From contig JAXGMA010000001.1 in assembly GCA_040768905.1 (NCBI GenBank), positions 1,240,001 to 1,304,000 of the forward strand: a DNA stretch of 64,000 bases. The letters run 5' to 3'. Position numbers and translations under genes: made by a program. Each line of letters opens with the position of its first letter. Position 1 is the stretch's first letter. Under the pieces are notes generated by a model. It was given only the letters and a program-made list of their open reading frames with translations. It was not told the DNA's origin and did not search any database. Of this stretch, positions 1-8,498 are shown in pieces. Origin of the DNA: SZUA-584 sp040768905 (GTDB taxonomy: Bacteria > Bacillota > Clostridia > Christensenellales > SZUA-584).

Positions 1-702
1 ATATATTGATCTCGTATAAGTCAGCATCAATGCGCAAAGACATACACCTGCAGAAATAGCATATACCCAAATAAATTTCTTACTGCATACTTGCTTGTAT
101 GTTGCAAAGATAATTCCTACAATCAAATATGAGCTGCTTTTTGTAAAAATGCGGAACAGGTTTGTTGTTATGTAATCAATGTTTCCAATTTGAGTACTAA
201 TTAATATTTGGTTAATTGGTTTGTTCAATTCGTTTTGTACAAGGCATACGATATTGATGCCTATAATTAGAATAGCTTGTATCAAAGCGCCCCAAATAAT
301 GCATTTTTGTATAAATTCAAAATGATGGCCGTCTTTTATCGTGACCATAGCCACAGGGATTAAAAACAACCATGCAAACCCAAATATATCCTTTTGCAGT
401 ACGTCAATTCTGTTTTGATTCAGAATGCCTACTAATGCACAAATGGAAAGATAAATAAAGAACACGGCGATGCTTATAATAATAGGGTTTTTTACCCACT
501 GGTTAAGTTTACTGAAAAAAACCGGCAACGCAGATATGAGTGCAATAAGGCCGATTATCATACGAAAGCTAAGCGGTCCAAGCATTAGCCATCGCCCACC
601 ACCGCTGATGGTACAGTCAATTAATAGAAGGCAAAAAAAACAAAATGATATCTTCCGCATAAATTCAATTGCTTTATTTTGTTTAGAAATGATACTCTCC
701 AT
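1..702 (-). CDS. O-antigen polymerase/ligase-like membrane protein (C-terminus off window)
   Basis: Partial reading frame of 234 codons that runs off the left edge. It starts at the ATG at 702-700, preceded by an AGGAAG ribosome binding site and lying 8 nt after the upstream glycosyltransferase stop. The protein is strongly hydrophobic, with several predicted membrane helices (for example around residues 17-26, 42-58, 72-90 and 130-150). Near the cut end is a short TYTRS stretch of the kind found in Wzy polymerases and WaaL-type ligases, which join or attach polysaccharide repeat units on the outer face of the membrane. The family call is inferred from topology and from position at the end of a rhamnose/glycosyltransferase operon; the conserved large periplasmic-type loop of the family lies outside the window. 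Confidence 0.6.
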   Translation of the reverse strand, partial: MESIISKQNKAIEFMRKISFCFFCLLLIDCTISGGGRWLMLGPLSFRMIIGLIALISALPVFFSKLNQWVKNPIIISIAVFFIYLSICALVGILNQNRIDVLQKDIFGFAWLFLIPVAMVTIKDGHHFEFIQKCIIWGALIQAILIIGINIVCLVQNELNKPINQILISTQIGNIDYITTNLFRIFTKSSSYLIVGIIFATYKQVCSKKFIWVYAISAGVCLCALMLTYTRSIY

Positions 703-710
703 TATTCTTC

Positions 711-1667
711 CTATACCCAAACAATCTGTGCAATTTTTCTGAATAACCCATATTTAAAAACTCTATGTTTGAATAGAAATACAATTCGATGAATTTTGTT
801 GTGATCGCAAAGCTCAGAATAGGTTTTGACGAGAGTGGCCTGTTCTTCTGATAGATAATTGTAATATGTTTCGTAAAAATGTTTCGCCTGCTGCATGGAA
901 TGCCTCATCGAGATTCTTATATTGTTATTGATAAATAGCTTGTTTATCAGGTATTGAAGGCTCATCACATTCTTTGCGCCTATGGCGTTTTTCTCATGCT
1001 GCCTATAGGTCACAGAAGCTAAATTTAAAAAAGAAATTCTGCCAAAGGATGAAGCAACCAATGCAATCCACCAATCATGCATCATTATGTTTTTTTCATC
1101 GCTACTCTTAATTGACATCTGTGAAAGGGCTTTGTTTATCATCATTGTGCATCCTGTCACAACATTTTGTATTAACAGATGCCTTAGCAATGTTCTGTTA
1201 CCTTTAAGATGCGAATACGCCATAAAGGACTTTGAAAGCAAATTCATCTGATTGTCTGCTATCTTAAGATCTGTAAAAACCAAAAGCGGAGAATCAGCAC
1301 CAGCCTTTGCTTCTTCATACTTCATTGCATTTAAGCTGGTTTCAATTTTGTCGACAGCCCAAACATCATCCTGATCACAGAACATGATATATCCCGAATT
1401 TCGGATCAGGGCATGTTTTAACAAGAAAAAAAAGTTGCTGCAGGCACTTCCACATCCGTTTCTATTGTCAATAAACTCTATCTTATTGGGATACCTTTTA
1501 ACATATGCCGTTATAAGACTGCATGTATTGTCTGTTGAACCGTCATCCGAAATAAAAAGACGCCAGTTTCTATATGTCTGGTTAAGAATTGAATCGATTT
1601 GTTGTTTAATATACTTTTCACCATTATATGTGGCCATAAGTATTGTGACCATTATTTCCTGCAGCAT
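711..1667 (-). CDS. GT2 family glycosyltransferase
   Basis: Glycosyltransferase of family 2 (GT-A fold), about 318 residues, expected to transfer a sugar from a nucleotide donor to a lipid-linked polysaccharide intermediate at the inner membrane face. The N-terminus has the family signature (VTILMATYNGEKYI, then SDDGSTDNT), followed by FCDQDDVW, which supplies the metal-binding acidic residues. The frame is open to a start at 1712, but that would overlap the preceding gene by 25 nt. The ATG at 1667 has a GGAG box 5 nt away and leaves a 20-nt gap, so I chose it. It lies in one operon with rmlDACB and a second GT2 enzyme, so a rhamnosyltransferase or a transferase acting on a rhamnose-containing unit is plausible. 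The exact sugar is not deducible. Confidence 0.85.
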   Translation of the reverse strand: MLQEIMVTILMATYNGEKYIKQQIDSILNQTYRNWRLFISDDGSTDNTCSLITAYVKRYPNKIEFIDNRNGCGSACSNFFFLLKHALIRNSGYIMFCDQDDVWAVDKIETSLNAMKYEEAKAGADSPLLVFTDLKIADNQMNLLSKSFMAYSHLKGNRTLLRHLLIQNVVTGCTMMINKALSQMSIKSSDEKNIMMHDWWIALVASSFGRISFLNLASVTYRQHEKNAIGAKNVMSLQYLINKLFINNNIRISMRHSMQQAKHFYETYYNYLSEEQATLVKTYSELCDHNKIHRIVFLFKHRVFKYGLFRKIAQIVWV

Positions 1668-1687
1668 TTTATCTCCATAATAGACAA

Positions 1688-2458
1688 TCAAGTCTCTTTC
1701 TGTTTTCTCCACTTCACAGCATATTTAATCATTGAAACAACATGAATTATGAAATATTTGATTTGTTTTGCTCCTGCCTGCTGCCAGTCATGATAGACAA
1801 TAAAGTATGGGTTATACTGTATTCGCGTATACTGCCGCACTTTTCTTGACAGATCGGCATCTTCCATATACAAAAAGTAGCGTTCATCAAAGCCGCCAAC
1901 TTTTTTAAAAAGCTCTGTTCTTAAAAACATAAAACTGCCTGAAGCAAACTCAATATCATATGCCTTATCCGCTCCCGCCTCTGTCATCTCATATTCATCC
2001 TTGTACTTTTTAAGAGCCTTGACTTTGCTCCTTCGTGCCAACATGTATAGTGGTTTGGGGTCTCTTTTTGGCAGAATCTGAACAGCGCCATCCGGATAAA
2101 GTATTTTGGGCGTGATCATGCCGATATCCGGATTTGAATCTAAATAGCAGGCCATTTGGCTTATGACATCCGATTCTAATACAATATCCGGGTTAAGAAT
2201 CACATGATACTTTGATTCAAGTATATTTAAAACCTTATTATGACCGGCTCCAAATCCAATATTTTTTTCATTTTTTATTATTGTGATATTATCATTTTTC
2301 TCTTTTGCAATGTTTATCGTTTCATCCTGTGAGCCATTATCAATCAAAAAGATATGGCAATCTTCAAGTTTTACACATTCATTTATTGAGCCAAGAAGAT
2401 TACCAATATACTTTTCATCGTTATATGTCACAATAGAAATCGTAATACTTTTAGCCAT
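1688..2458 (-). CDS. GT2 family glycosyltransferase, rhamnosyltransferase-like
   Basis: A 256-residue family 2 glycosyltransferase. It opens with the ISIVTYNDEKYI donor-site strand, then LIDNGSQDET, and has the NIGFGAGHN motif typical of WbbL/RfbF-type rhamnosyltransferases, followed by LNPDIVLE (the DXD-equivalent acidic site). FLYMEDADLSRK near residue 200 matches the ED catalytic-base region of such enzymes. A GATGAGG ribosome binding site precedes the ATG. The stop of rmlB lies 10 nt upstream, so this is the first transferase after the dTDP-rhamnose genes and the best candidate for the enzyme that uses that donor. The acceptor cannot be told. Confidence 0.87.
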   Translation of the reverse strand: MAKSITISIVTYNDEKYIGNLLGSINECVKLEDCHIFLIDNGSQDETINIAKEKNDNITIIKNEKNIGFGAGHNKVLNILESKYHVILNPDIVLESDVISQMACYLDSNPDIGMITPKILYPDGAVQILPKRDPKPLYMLARRSKVKALKKYKDEYEMTEAGADKAYDIEFASGSFMFLRTELFKKVGGFDERYFLYMEDADLSRKVRQYTRIQYNPYFIVYHDWQQAGAKQIKYFIIHVVSMIKYAVKWRKQKET

Positions 2459-2467
2459 AAAACCTCA

Positions 2468-3526
2468 TCAATCATTCAGCTTATAGTATTGATTATAGTA
2501 TTCCATATAAGACCCGTCTCGTACATTCGCAAGCCAGGCTTTATGATCCATATACCACATGATCGTTTCTTCAATCCCTTGCTCAAAAGTATAGGCAGGG
2601 CTCCATCCGAGCTCGCTGGTTATTTTGGTGTTGTCAATAGCGTAGCGCCTGTCATGGCCGAGCCTGTCCTCAACATATTTAATGAGCTTTTCAGGCTTCC
2701 CAAGATTAATAAGTATAAGCTTGACAATCTCAATATTGGCTTTTTCATTATTCCCGCCAATATTGTAGACTTCCCCATCTTTCCCTTTTTCGAGCACCGT
2801 ATCGATCGCACAGCAATGATCGCTGACATGCAGCCAGTCTCTTATTTGCATGCCGTCTCCATAGACAGGCAGCGGTTTTTCATCTGCGGCATTGCCGATC
2901 ATCAGCGGTATCAGTTTCTCAGGAAATTGGTACGGGCCGTAATTGTTGGAGCAGCGTGTGATATTGACCGGCAGCTTAAAAGTCTTATTGTATGCTCTTA
3001 CCAGCAAATCTGCGGATGCCTTGCTTGCTGAGTAGGGGCTGTTAGGCGCAAGCGGAGTCGATTCTGTGAATAATCCCGTTTTGCCGAGTGCGCCATACAC
3101 TTCATCTGTGGATACCTGCAAATACTTGACCCCATCGCGGTAAGTCGGATATCCTTGCTGGTCTTTTCCTGTTTGCCAGTTTTCTTTAGCACAATCAAGC
3201 AAGCATTGTGTTCCAAGCACATTTGTAACAATAAAAACCTCGGGTTGTTTTATGCTTCTGTCTACATGGCTCTCTGCAGCAAAATTGACCACATAATCAA
3301 AGCTGTATTCGCTGAAAAGTGACGTGACCAATTTTCTGTCTGTTATATCACCTTTGATAAAAAAATGATTCCTGTTTGTATTCAAATCGTCTAGATTCTG
3401 CAGGTTTCCCGCATAGGTCAAAGCATCAAGATTAACCAATATCCAGTCTTTATGTGTGTCAGTCAAATACCTTATAAAATTCGAACCAATGAATCCGGCT
3501 CCGCCGGTGACCAAAACTTTTTTCAT
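2468..3526 (-). CDS. rfbB: dTDP-glucose 4,6-dehydratase
   Basis: RmlB/RfbB converts dTDP-glucose to dTDP-4-keto-6-deoxyglucose using bound NAD+, the second step of dTDP-L-rhamnose synthesis in the cytoplasm. Its 352 residues match family length. The Rossmann motif GGAGFIGSNF is at residues 8-17, STDEVYG carries the catalytic Thr-Asp-Glu around residue 140, and YSASKAS supplies the catalytic Tyr and Lys. The C-terminal substrate-binding part includes RCSNNYGPYQFPEKLIP. The start overlaps the rmlC stop by 4 nt (ATGA), which implies translational coupling. Confidence 0.97.
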   Translation of the reverse strand: MKKVLVTGGAGFIGSNFIRYLTDTHKDWILVNLDALTYAGNLQNLDDLNTNRNHFFIKGDITDRKLVTSLFSEYSFDYVVNFAAESHVDRSIKQPEVFIVTNVLGTQCLLDCAKENWQTGKDQQGYPTYRDGVKYLQVSTDEVYGALGKTGLFTESTPLAPNSPYSASKASADLLVRAYNKTFKLPVNITRCSNNYGPYQFPEKLIPLMIGNAADEKPLPVYGDGMQIRDWLHVSDHCCAIDTVLEKGKDGEVYNIGGNNEKANIEIVKLILINLGKPEKLIKYVEDRLGHDRRYAIDNTKITSELGWSPAYTFEQGIEETIMWYMDHKAWLANVRDGSYMEYYNQYYKLND

Positions 3527-4092
3527 GCTTCCTCCTGCGAAAAATGATAATCCGCTTCCATAAATGAGGGCAGCTTTTTATCTTTCTCAGATAATAAAAT
3601 ACTTTTTTCATCCAGCGGCCAATCTATAGCGATATCTTTGTCATTATATATGATACCGGCGTCATATTCGGGATGGTAGATGTTTGTACATTTATAGGTA
3701 AATAACGCTTCATCGGATAAAACCAAAAAACCATGCGCAAAACCTTCAGGAATATAGAACATTTTTTTGTTCTCACCTGATAGTTTGACGCCCACATGCT
3801 TCCCATAGGTTGGAGAGCCTGCCCTTAAATCCACACCTACGTCGAATACTTCTCCGCAGACGACCCTTACCAATTTCCCCTGAGCATGCTTTGTTTGAAA
3901 ATGCAAACCCCGCAAAACACCTTTTTTGGATTTTGACTCATTGTCCTGTACAAAATCCATAAACAGGCCTTCGTTTTCAAAAGCCTGCTTGTTATAACTC
4001 TCCATGAAATATCCACGATCATCACCAAAAACCTGAGGCTCTACTATAATGAGCCCGTCAATGGACGTTTTAACAACTTTGATTTTGGCCAT
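3523..4092 (-). CDS. rfbC: dTDP-4-dehydrorhamnose 3,5-epimerase
   Basis: RmlC epimerises dTDP-4-keto-6-deoxyglucose at C3 and C5 to give dTDP-4-keto-L-rhamnose. The 189-residue cupin contains the family signature RGLHFQ (catalytic His in the VLRGLHFQ strand, about residue 60) and GFAHGFLVLSD, which forms the second half of the jelly-roll active site. Length is normal for the family. It starts 1 nt after the rmlA stop and overlaps rmlB by 4 nt, placing it firmly within the four-gene rhamnose set. Confidence 0.97.
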   Translation of the reverse strand: MAKIKVVKTSIDGLIIVEPQVFGDDRGYFMESYNKQAFENEGLFMDFVQDNESKSKKGVLRGLHFQTKHAQGKLVRVVCGEVFDVGVDLRAGSPTYGKHVGVKLSGENKKMFYIPEGFAHGFLVLSDEALFTYKCTNIYHPEYDAGIIYNDKDIAIDWPLDEKSILLSEKDKKLPSFMEADYHFSQEEA

Positions 4093-4093
4093 A

Positions 4094-4966
4094 CTATTTA
4101 TGCCTTTCTGCCAACTGATGAATGTACTGCCCGTATTCAGTCTTAAGTAATGGCTGGGCGAGTCTCATAAGGCATGCGCTATCAATATACCCCATACGAA
4201 ACGCGATCTCTTCTATGCAGGCAATATAGAGCCCTTGCCTCTTTTGTATGGTTTCTACAAAACTGCCTGCAGCCAAAAGATCGTTGTGTGTTCCGGTATC
4301 AAGCCAGGCCGTCCCCCGTCCGATGATTTCAACTTTCAAGCTTCCTCTTTTCAAGTACTCCTCATTGACAGTTGTTATCTCAAGCTCACCGCGCGCCGAG
4401 GGCTTAATGCTTTTAGCTATGCCTACAACGTCATTATCATAGAAATATAAACCAGGGACAGCATAATTGGATTTGGGGTTTGCAGGCTTTTCTTCGATGG
4501 AAACAACGTTGCCTTGTTTATCAAATTCCACAACGCCGTAGGCCTGCGGCTCATTGACATAATAACCAAAAATAACAGCGCCCTGTTCAAGTTCAACTGC
4601 ATTGTGCAGGCTTTTTGTAAAACCATGCCCAAAAAAGATATTGTCACCCAATATCAGCGCACATTTGTCATCACCAATAAACTCTTCACCTATTATAAAG
4701 GCTTCCGCCAAGCCATTTGGCGCCTGTTGGATCTTGTAACTAAAATGCATACCAAGGCTTTCGCCGCTTCCGAATAAGTTCTCGTAAAAGGGCAAATCAG
4801 TGGGTGTTGATATGATCAATACTTCTTTAATACCTGCCAGCATAAGTGTTGATAAAGGATAATAAATCATCGGTTTATCATAAATGGGCAGCAGCTGCTT
4901 AGATACAGATTTCGTTATTGGATAAAGCCGCGTTCCTGAACCGCCAGCAAGAATAATCCCTTTCAT
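4094..4966 (-). CDS. rfbA: Glucose-1-phosphate thymidylyltransferase
   Basis: RmlA makes dTDP-glucose from glucose-1-phosphate and dTTP, the committed and usually feedback-inhibited step of dTDP-rhamnose synthesis. The nucleotidyltransferase signature GGSGTRLYPIT lies near the N-terminus, followed by KQLLPIYDKPMIYYPL, and LGDNIFFG supplies the metal-binding Asp near residue 110. The frame is open to 5077, but that adds 37 unrelated residues and runs into rmlD. The ATG at 4966 has AAGGAAG upstream and gives the usual length of about 290 residues. Confidence 0.97.
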   Translation of the reverse strand: MKGIILAGGSGTRLYPITKSVSKQLLPIYDKPMIYYPLSTLMLAGIKEVLIISTPTDLPFYENLFGSGESLGMHFSYKIQQAPNGLAEAFIIGEEFIGDDKCALILGDNIFFGHGFTKSLHNAVELEQGAVIFGYYVNEPQAYGVVEFDKQGNVVSIEEKPANPKSNYAVPGLYFYDNDVVGIAKSIKPSARGELEITTVNEEYLKRGSLKVEIIGRGTAWLDTGTHNDLLAAGSFVETIQKRQGLYIACIEEIAFRMGYIDSACLMRLAQPLLKTEYGQYIHQLAERHK

Positions 4967-4986
4967 TCTTTCTTCCTTTTCTCTGA

Positions 4987-5832
4987 TTATTTTAAATACG
5001 CGTTGAGTGCATCGTTCCAGTGCCTGAAAACATTTTCCCCTATACTTTTCAGTTTTGCGTTTTCCAATACACTCCATCTTGGTCTCGGTGCGGGACGTAT
5101 GAACTCTTCACTCGTGACCGGGACGACCTCGATATCAATATCTTTGATCTTGAATATCTCTCTGGCAAAATCATACCAACTGCATTGGCCCTCGCATGTC
5201 GCATGATAGAGGCCGTACTGTTGTGTACCCATCAGAGCGCATACCGCAGCGGCTAAATCAGCGGTTGATGTGGGAGAGCCAATCTGGTCGTCAACAACCC
5301 GAACAGAGCTGTTCTGCTCAGATAATTTGAGCATCGTCTTTACAAAATTATTACCTTGGCCGTAAAGCCACGCTGTACGAAAAATATACCACTTGTCATG
5401 GTACTCCCGGACAAACTCTTCACCCTGAAGTTTTGTCTTCCCATAAATTGATTTGGGATCACAAGCGTCTGTCTCAAGATATGGGCGCGGCTTGCCGTTC
5501 TCGTAAATGGGCTGCCCATTAAACACATAATCAGTCGATATATGAATCAATTCTATTTTTTTTTGATTGCAGATCTGAGCTAAGTTTTTAGGTCCCATTG
5601 CGTTTATACTGTAAGCGTTTTCCTGATCAGTTTGCGCTTTATCAACATTTGTATAAGCAGCACAGTTGATGATCGAGGTGGGTTGGATGGCTTCAATGAG
5701 CCCATTAATTGATTCATAATTTGTAATATCAATTTCAGGGATGTCATATGCCCTATAAGTTATCTTCTTTTCAAGAAATGCTTTCTGGATTTCTTTTCCC
5801 AGCTGACCATTTGAACCGATAACTAAAACCAT
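4987..5832 (-). CDS. rfbD: dTDP-4-dehydrorhamnose reductase
   Basis: RmlD carries out the last step of dTDP-L-rhamnose synthesis, the NAD(P)H-dependent reduction of the 4-keto group. It has 281 residues, with VIGSNGQLGKEI as the dinucleotide-binding motif at residues 4-15, STDYVFNG around residue 103, and the catalytic Tyr-Lys pair in IYGKTKLQGE. It is the first gene of the minus-strand polysaccharide operon and follows a GAGGG ribosome binding site. The order D-A-C-B differs from the common B-D-A-C order, but all four steps are present. Confidence 0.96.
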   Translation of the reverse strand: MVLVIGSNGQLGKEIQKAFLEKKITYRAYDIPEIDITNYESINGLIEAIQPTSIINCAAYTNVDKAQTDQENAYSINAMGPKNLAQICNQKKIELIHISTDYVFNGQPIYENGKPRPYLETDACDPKSIYGKTKLQGEEFVREYHDKWYIFRTAWLYGQGNNFVKTMLKLSEQNSSVRVVDDQIGSPTSTADLAAAVCALMGTQQYGLYHATCEGQCSWYDFAREIFKIKDIDIEVVPVTSEEFIRPAPRPRWSVLENAKLKSIGENVFRHWNDALNAYLK

Positions 5833-5874
5833 TATATTCCCTCATAAATGTTACAAATATTAAGCCTTTTATAT

Positions 5875-5901
5875 ATTATAACATTACTTAAACAAATTCA
5901 A
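5875..5901 (-). promoter_or_regulatory. Putative SigA promoter of the rml/polysaccharide operon
   Basis: On the minus strand there is a perfect TATAAT at 5880-5875 with TTGAAT at 5901-5896, upstream of rmlD. The 15-nt spacing is shorter than the optimal 17, so the -35 assignment is uncertain. The -10 lies about 45 nt before the rmlD start. Confidence 0.4.
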
Positions 5902-5927
5902 TGTTTTGCTTGCATAAGTATTTATGA

Positions 5928-5957
5928 TTGCCAAACTGACATGCAAAATGTTACAAT
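5928..5957 (+). promoter_or_regulatory. Putative SigA promoter of the DUF3048 lipoprotein gene
   Basis: TTGCCA at 5928-5933, an 18-nt spacer and TACAAT at 5952-5957 lie 40 nt upstream of the lipoprotein start, divergent from the rml operon. Both hexamers are good but not perfect. Confidence 0.45.
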
Positions 5958-5997
5958 ATTTGTGTTTGCACCATACCTATCAACAGGAGGAACCCTT

Positions 5998-7047
5998 ATG
6001 AAACGAATTCTGCCGGTGTTGATGATCGTGTTCGCTTTGGTGTTTGCGGCATGTGCTGCGCCCGAGCCTGAACCGGTTATGGCTCCGACACCCGAACCTA
6101 CAGTTGCGCCAACACCATCACCCGAGCCCACCCCGGAGCCTACTCCCGAGCCAACTCCGGAAATAAAGGATATCTCGTATACGACCGGCCTTCCGTTTTT
6201 TGATGAATACAGGCCAGTATTGGCTATCATAGAGAACTCTCCTGCCGCGCGTCCCCAAACGGGCCTGCAAACAGCCGATATCGTGTATGAAGTGCCTGTA
6301 GAAGGCAGCACAACACGCTTTTTGTGTGTTTTCTCAGACAATGTGCCCGAAAAGATACTGCCGGTACGCAGTGCGCGCCCGCCTTTCTTATACATACAAA
6401 ATGAATGGGATGCTGTGTTCATGCATCATGGCGGCTCCGGTGAAAAAAAAGTGGACTGGGTTCAGCCATATAGCTTTTACGGTCATCATCTTTATGACCA
6501 AATCAAATATGATGTTGATGCAATGAAATCAAAATGGAAGGCCTATTTTCGGCGTGTGCCGGGCATAAAAGCACCCCATAATTCTGAAGGGAACCCGCTT
6601 CTTGCGCAGGAGCTCTACGACTACGAGCCAAAGCCCCTTGGTTGGCAGTTCGATGCAAACGTCTCCTATTCTGGAGAAACGGTATCCGAGATATCGTTGA
6701 AAATGTGTGCAAGATCAGCAAGCTTTATTACTTACCAATACGACGCTGAAAACGACGTTTACCTGCGTTTTATGGGAGGAAAAAAATTCACGTCTGCCGA
6801 AACAAAACAACAGGTGCATGTCAAGAATATCATCGTCCAATATTCCACGTACGACTCAGTGCAGGGTATTAAGCTTTGGAGCATGGTGGACCGCGGCAGT
6901 GCAGATTATTACATCGGCGGCAAGCTTATCAAAGGCAGTTGGGAGCGAAAATCAGATGACAGTGTGACAATCTACTACGATGACAAAGGCGAGCAAATCG
7001 TGCTGCGCCCGGGCAATACGTGGATACATATTCATCCGAACCCTTAA
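5998..7047 (+). CDS. DUF3048 domain lipoprotein (YerB family)
   Basis: Predicted lipoprotein of 349 residues. The N-terminus MKRILPVLMIVFALVFAAC is a signal peptide ending in a lipobox, with lipidation expected at Cys-19. A low-complexity Pro/Glu/Thr linker (PEPT repeats, residues about 21-55) precedes the folded part. The rest matches the DUF3048 N- and C-domains of Bacillus YerB: GLPFFDEYRPVLAIIEN, then ARPQTGLQTADIVYE and VRSARP. The frame is open from 5848, but AGGAGG at 5985 and the signal peptide mark the ATG at 5998. The molecular function of this family is not established; it is anchored outside the cell. It stands alone, divergent from the rhamnose operon. Confidence 0.88.
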   Translation: MKRILPVLMIVFALVFAACAAPEPEPVMAPTPEPTVAPTPSPEPTPEPTPEPTPEIKDISYTTGLPFFDEYRPVLAIIENSPAARPQTGLQTADIVYEVPVEGSTTRFLCVFSDNVPEKILPVRSARPPFLYIQNEWDAVFMHHGGSGEKKVDWVQPYSFYGHHLYDQIKYDVDAMKSKWKAYFRRVPGIKAPHNSEGNPLLAQELYDYEPKPLGWQFDANVSYSGETVSEISLKMCARSASFITYQYDAENDVYLRFMGGKKFTSAETKQQVHVKNIIVQYSTYDSVQGIKLWSMVDRGSADYYIGGKLIKGSWERKSDDSVTIYYDDKGEQIVLRPGNTWIHIHPNP

Positions 7048-7085
7048 TTTCGCAAAATAATTTTTTTATTCATAATACTTTTTTC

Positions 7086-7116
7086 AGGGGGAGCTGGCTG
7101 CGATCAGCTCTCCCCT
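7086..7116. terminator. Hairpin between convergent genes, possible terminator
   Basis: AGGGGGAGCTG and CAGCTCTCCCCT form a strong stem with one bulge and an 8-nt loop, 40 nt after the lipoprotein stop and in front of the convergent sigK end. No clear U-run follows on either strand, so termination is plausible but not typical. Confidence 0.4.
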
Positions 7117-7237
7117 ATTATACTCGAACAAATTCTCTTTTTTTGATGAAAGGTCCCCTATTTCTTAGTTTTCGGGTTTTTTGTTGACCATAGCCCTGCT
7201 CAAAACCCGCATAAATACAGGGATATCTTCGCTTACA

Positions 7238-7879
7238 TTAAGCGCGCTGCGATACATAGGAGCGTGAAATTCCGGTCATATTCGCGATCTCGCGCTGTGT
7301 CTGCGGGCGCAGGCCGCCAAGCCCGTAACGCATTTCGATTACAGCTTTTTCACGTCCGCTGAGGCATTTTCCAAGCAGGCTGTAGAGCATATTGGTTTGT
7401 ATGCTCAGCTCCGCCTGATGCGAGACAAGGTCTTCGCGTGTGCCCAGAATATCTATCAAAGAGATTTCGTTGCCCTCTTTGTCCACCCCTATGGGGTCGC
7501 TTAGAGACACCTCGCACCTGACTTTTTTACCGGATCGCAGCGCCATCAACACCTCGTTTTCGATACATTTAGCAGCATATGTAGCAAGCTGCGTGCCCTT
7601 CTTTGGAAGAAAAGAGTTGACAGCTTTTATCAAACCGATAGTCCCGATCGATATCAGGTCGTCGTTTGTCAGCATGGTGTTCTGATACTTTTTTACGATA
7701 TGTGCGACCAGCCGCAGATTGTGCTCTACAAGCTTATGCCTTGCAGTCTCATCTCCGCCGGCACTTGCCTTAAGACATGCCGCTTCTTCTTCCTTGCTGA
7801 GCGGTTTTGGAAAAGTCTTGCCGGATAAATAACCTGCCAGCAACAGCAGTTCTTTGACGATGTTCAGCAATTCAAACAT
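7238..7879 (-). CDS. sigK: Sporulation sigma factor SigK homologue, C-terminus frameshifted
   Basis: Sigma-70 family factor of 213 codons matching SigK, the late mother-cell sigma factor. The N-terminus (FELLNIVKELLLLAGYLSGKTFPKPLS) resembles the pro-sequence region of SigK. Region 2 contains LVEHNLRLVAHIVKKY and DLISIGTIGLIKAV; region 4 contains MRYGLGG and TQREIANMTGISRSYVS. The family normally continues YVSRIEKRAL plus about 15-20 residues. Here the frame reads YVSQRA and stops. In the +1 frame the sequence continues SALNVSEDIP to a stop at 7165, which fits loss of about 11 nt that removed the RIEK codons. GGAGG precedes the ATG by 5 nt. The gene lies downstream of the fab operon terminator. 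Whether the protein is still active is unknown. Confidence 0.85.
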   Translation of the reverse strand: MFELLNIVKELLLLAGYLSGKTFPKPLSKEEEAACLKASAGGDETARHKLVEHNLRLVAHIVKKYQNTMLTNDDLISIGTIGLIKAVNSFLPKKGTQLATYAAKCIENEVLMALRSGKKVRCEVSLSDPIGVDKEGNEISLIDILGTREDLVSHQAELSIQTNMLYSLLGKCLSGREKAVIEMRYGLGGLRPQTQREIANMTGISRSYVSQRA

Positions 7880-8006
7880 AATATCCTCCGCAGCCTCTTA
7901 CAAGAAGCGTATGCAAAAACATGCTGCGTTTTGCCTGTCCATGTCCACAGGGGGCCATACTACTATATCGGGAATGCTGTTTGAATGTTAATATATAACG
8001 ACATAA

Positions 8007-8034
8007 ATAAAAAGACTTCCCGTAAGCAGGGAAG
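8007..8034 (-). terminator. Rho-independent terminator of the fatty-acid operon
   Basis: On the minus strand CTTCCC, a 7-nt loop and GGGAAG (8034-8016) are followed by a TCTTTTT tract at 8015-8009. It lies 22 nt after the fabZ stop and separates the fab operon from sigK. Confidence 0.8.
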
Positions 8035-8056
8035 CCTGATCATGGTTGCTGTGTTT

Positions 8057-8488
8057 CTAATCGGGATCGCCGATGGCAAAGACGAGCTCACAGCTTGCCA
8101 CTAGTTTGTCCTGAACATACGCTTTTCCGGCGCCCGTGCCCACACTGCCTTTGAAGGCATCAATCGTTGTTTCTATCACAAGCGTATCGCCGGGCACAAC
8201 CTTTTCATGAAACCGCGCATTTTTTATCTTGCCGAGAAAGGCGAGTTTTCCCGCCATTTCTTCCATTGTCAACAGCGCAATACCGCCTGTCTGCGCCATA
8301 GCCTCCACAATAAGCACCCCGGGCATCACTTTTGTTTCGGCGAAATGGCCCATAAAAAACCATTCATTGCCGCTAACGGCTTTGACGCCCTTTGCTTTAA
8401 CGCCCGCTTTGAGTTCATCGATCCTGTCTATCATCAAAAAAGGCTCTCTGTGAGGCAATATCTTTTTTATTTCCTGTATGTCGAGCAT
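8057..8488 (-). CDS. fabZ: 3-hydroxyacyl-ACP dehydratase
   Basis: FabZ removes water from 3-hydroxyacyl-ACP to give trans-2-enoyl-ACP in each round of type II fatty acid elongation. The hot-dog fold protein has 143 residues, normal for the family. The start MLDIQEIKKILPHREPFLMIDRI is characteristic, FMGHFAETKVMPGVLIVEAMAQ holds the catalytic His and Glu, and KNARFHEKVVPGDTL follows. The frame is open to 8575, but AAGGAG lies upstream of the ATG at 8488 and the longer form would overlap fabF. It is the last gene of the fab operon. Confidence 0.96.
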   Translation of the reverse strand: MLDIQEIKKILPHREPFLMIDRIDELKAGVKAKGVKAVSGNEWFFMGHFAETKVMPGVLIVEAMAQTGGIALLTMEEMAGKLAFLGKIKNARFHEKVVPGDTLVIETTIDAFKGSVGTGAGKAYVQDKLVASCELVFAIGDPD

Positions 8489-8498
8489 AAGATTCTCC

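Noticed and set aside
7080..7240. A skin-like element interrupting sigK
   Set aside because: The gene is contiguous up to the last helix; no recombinase or long insert is present in the window, only a short apparent deletion.
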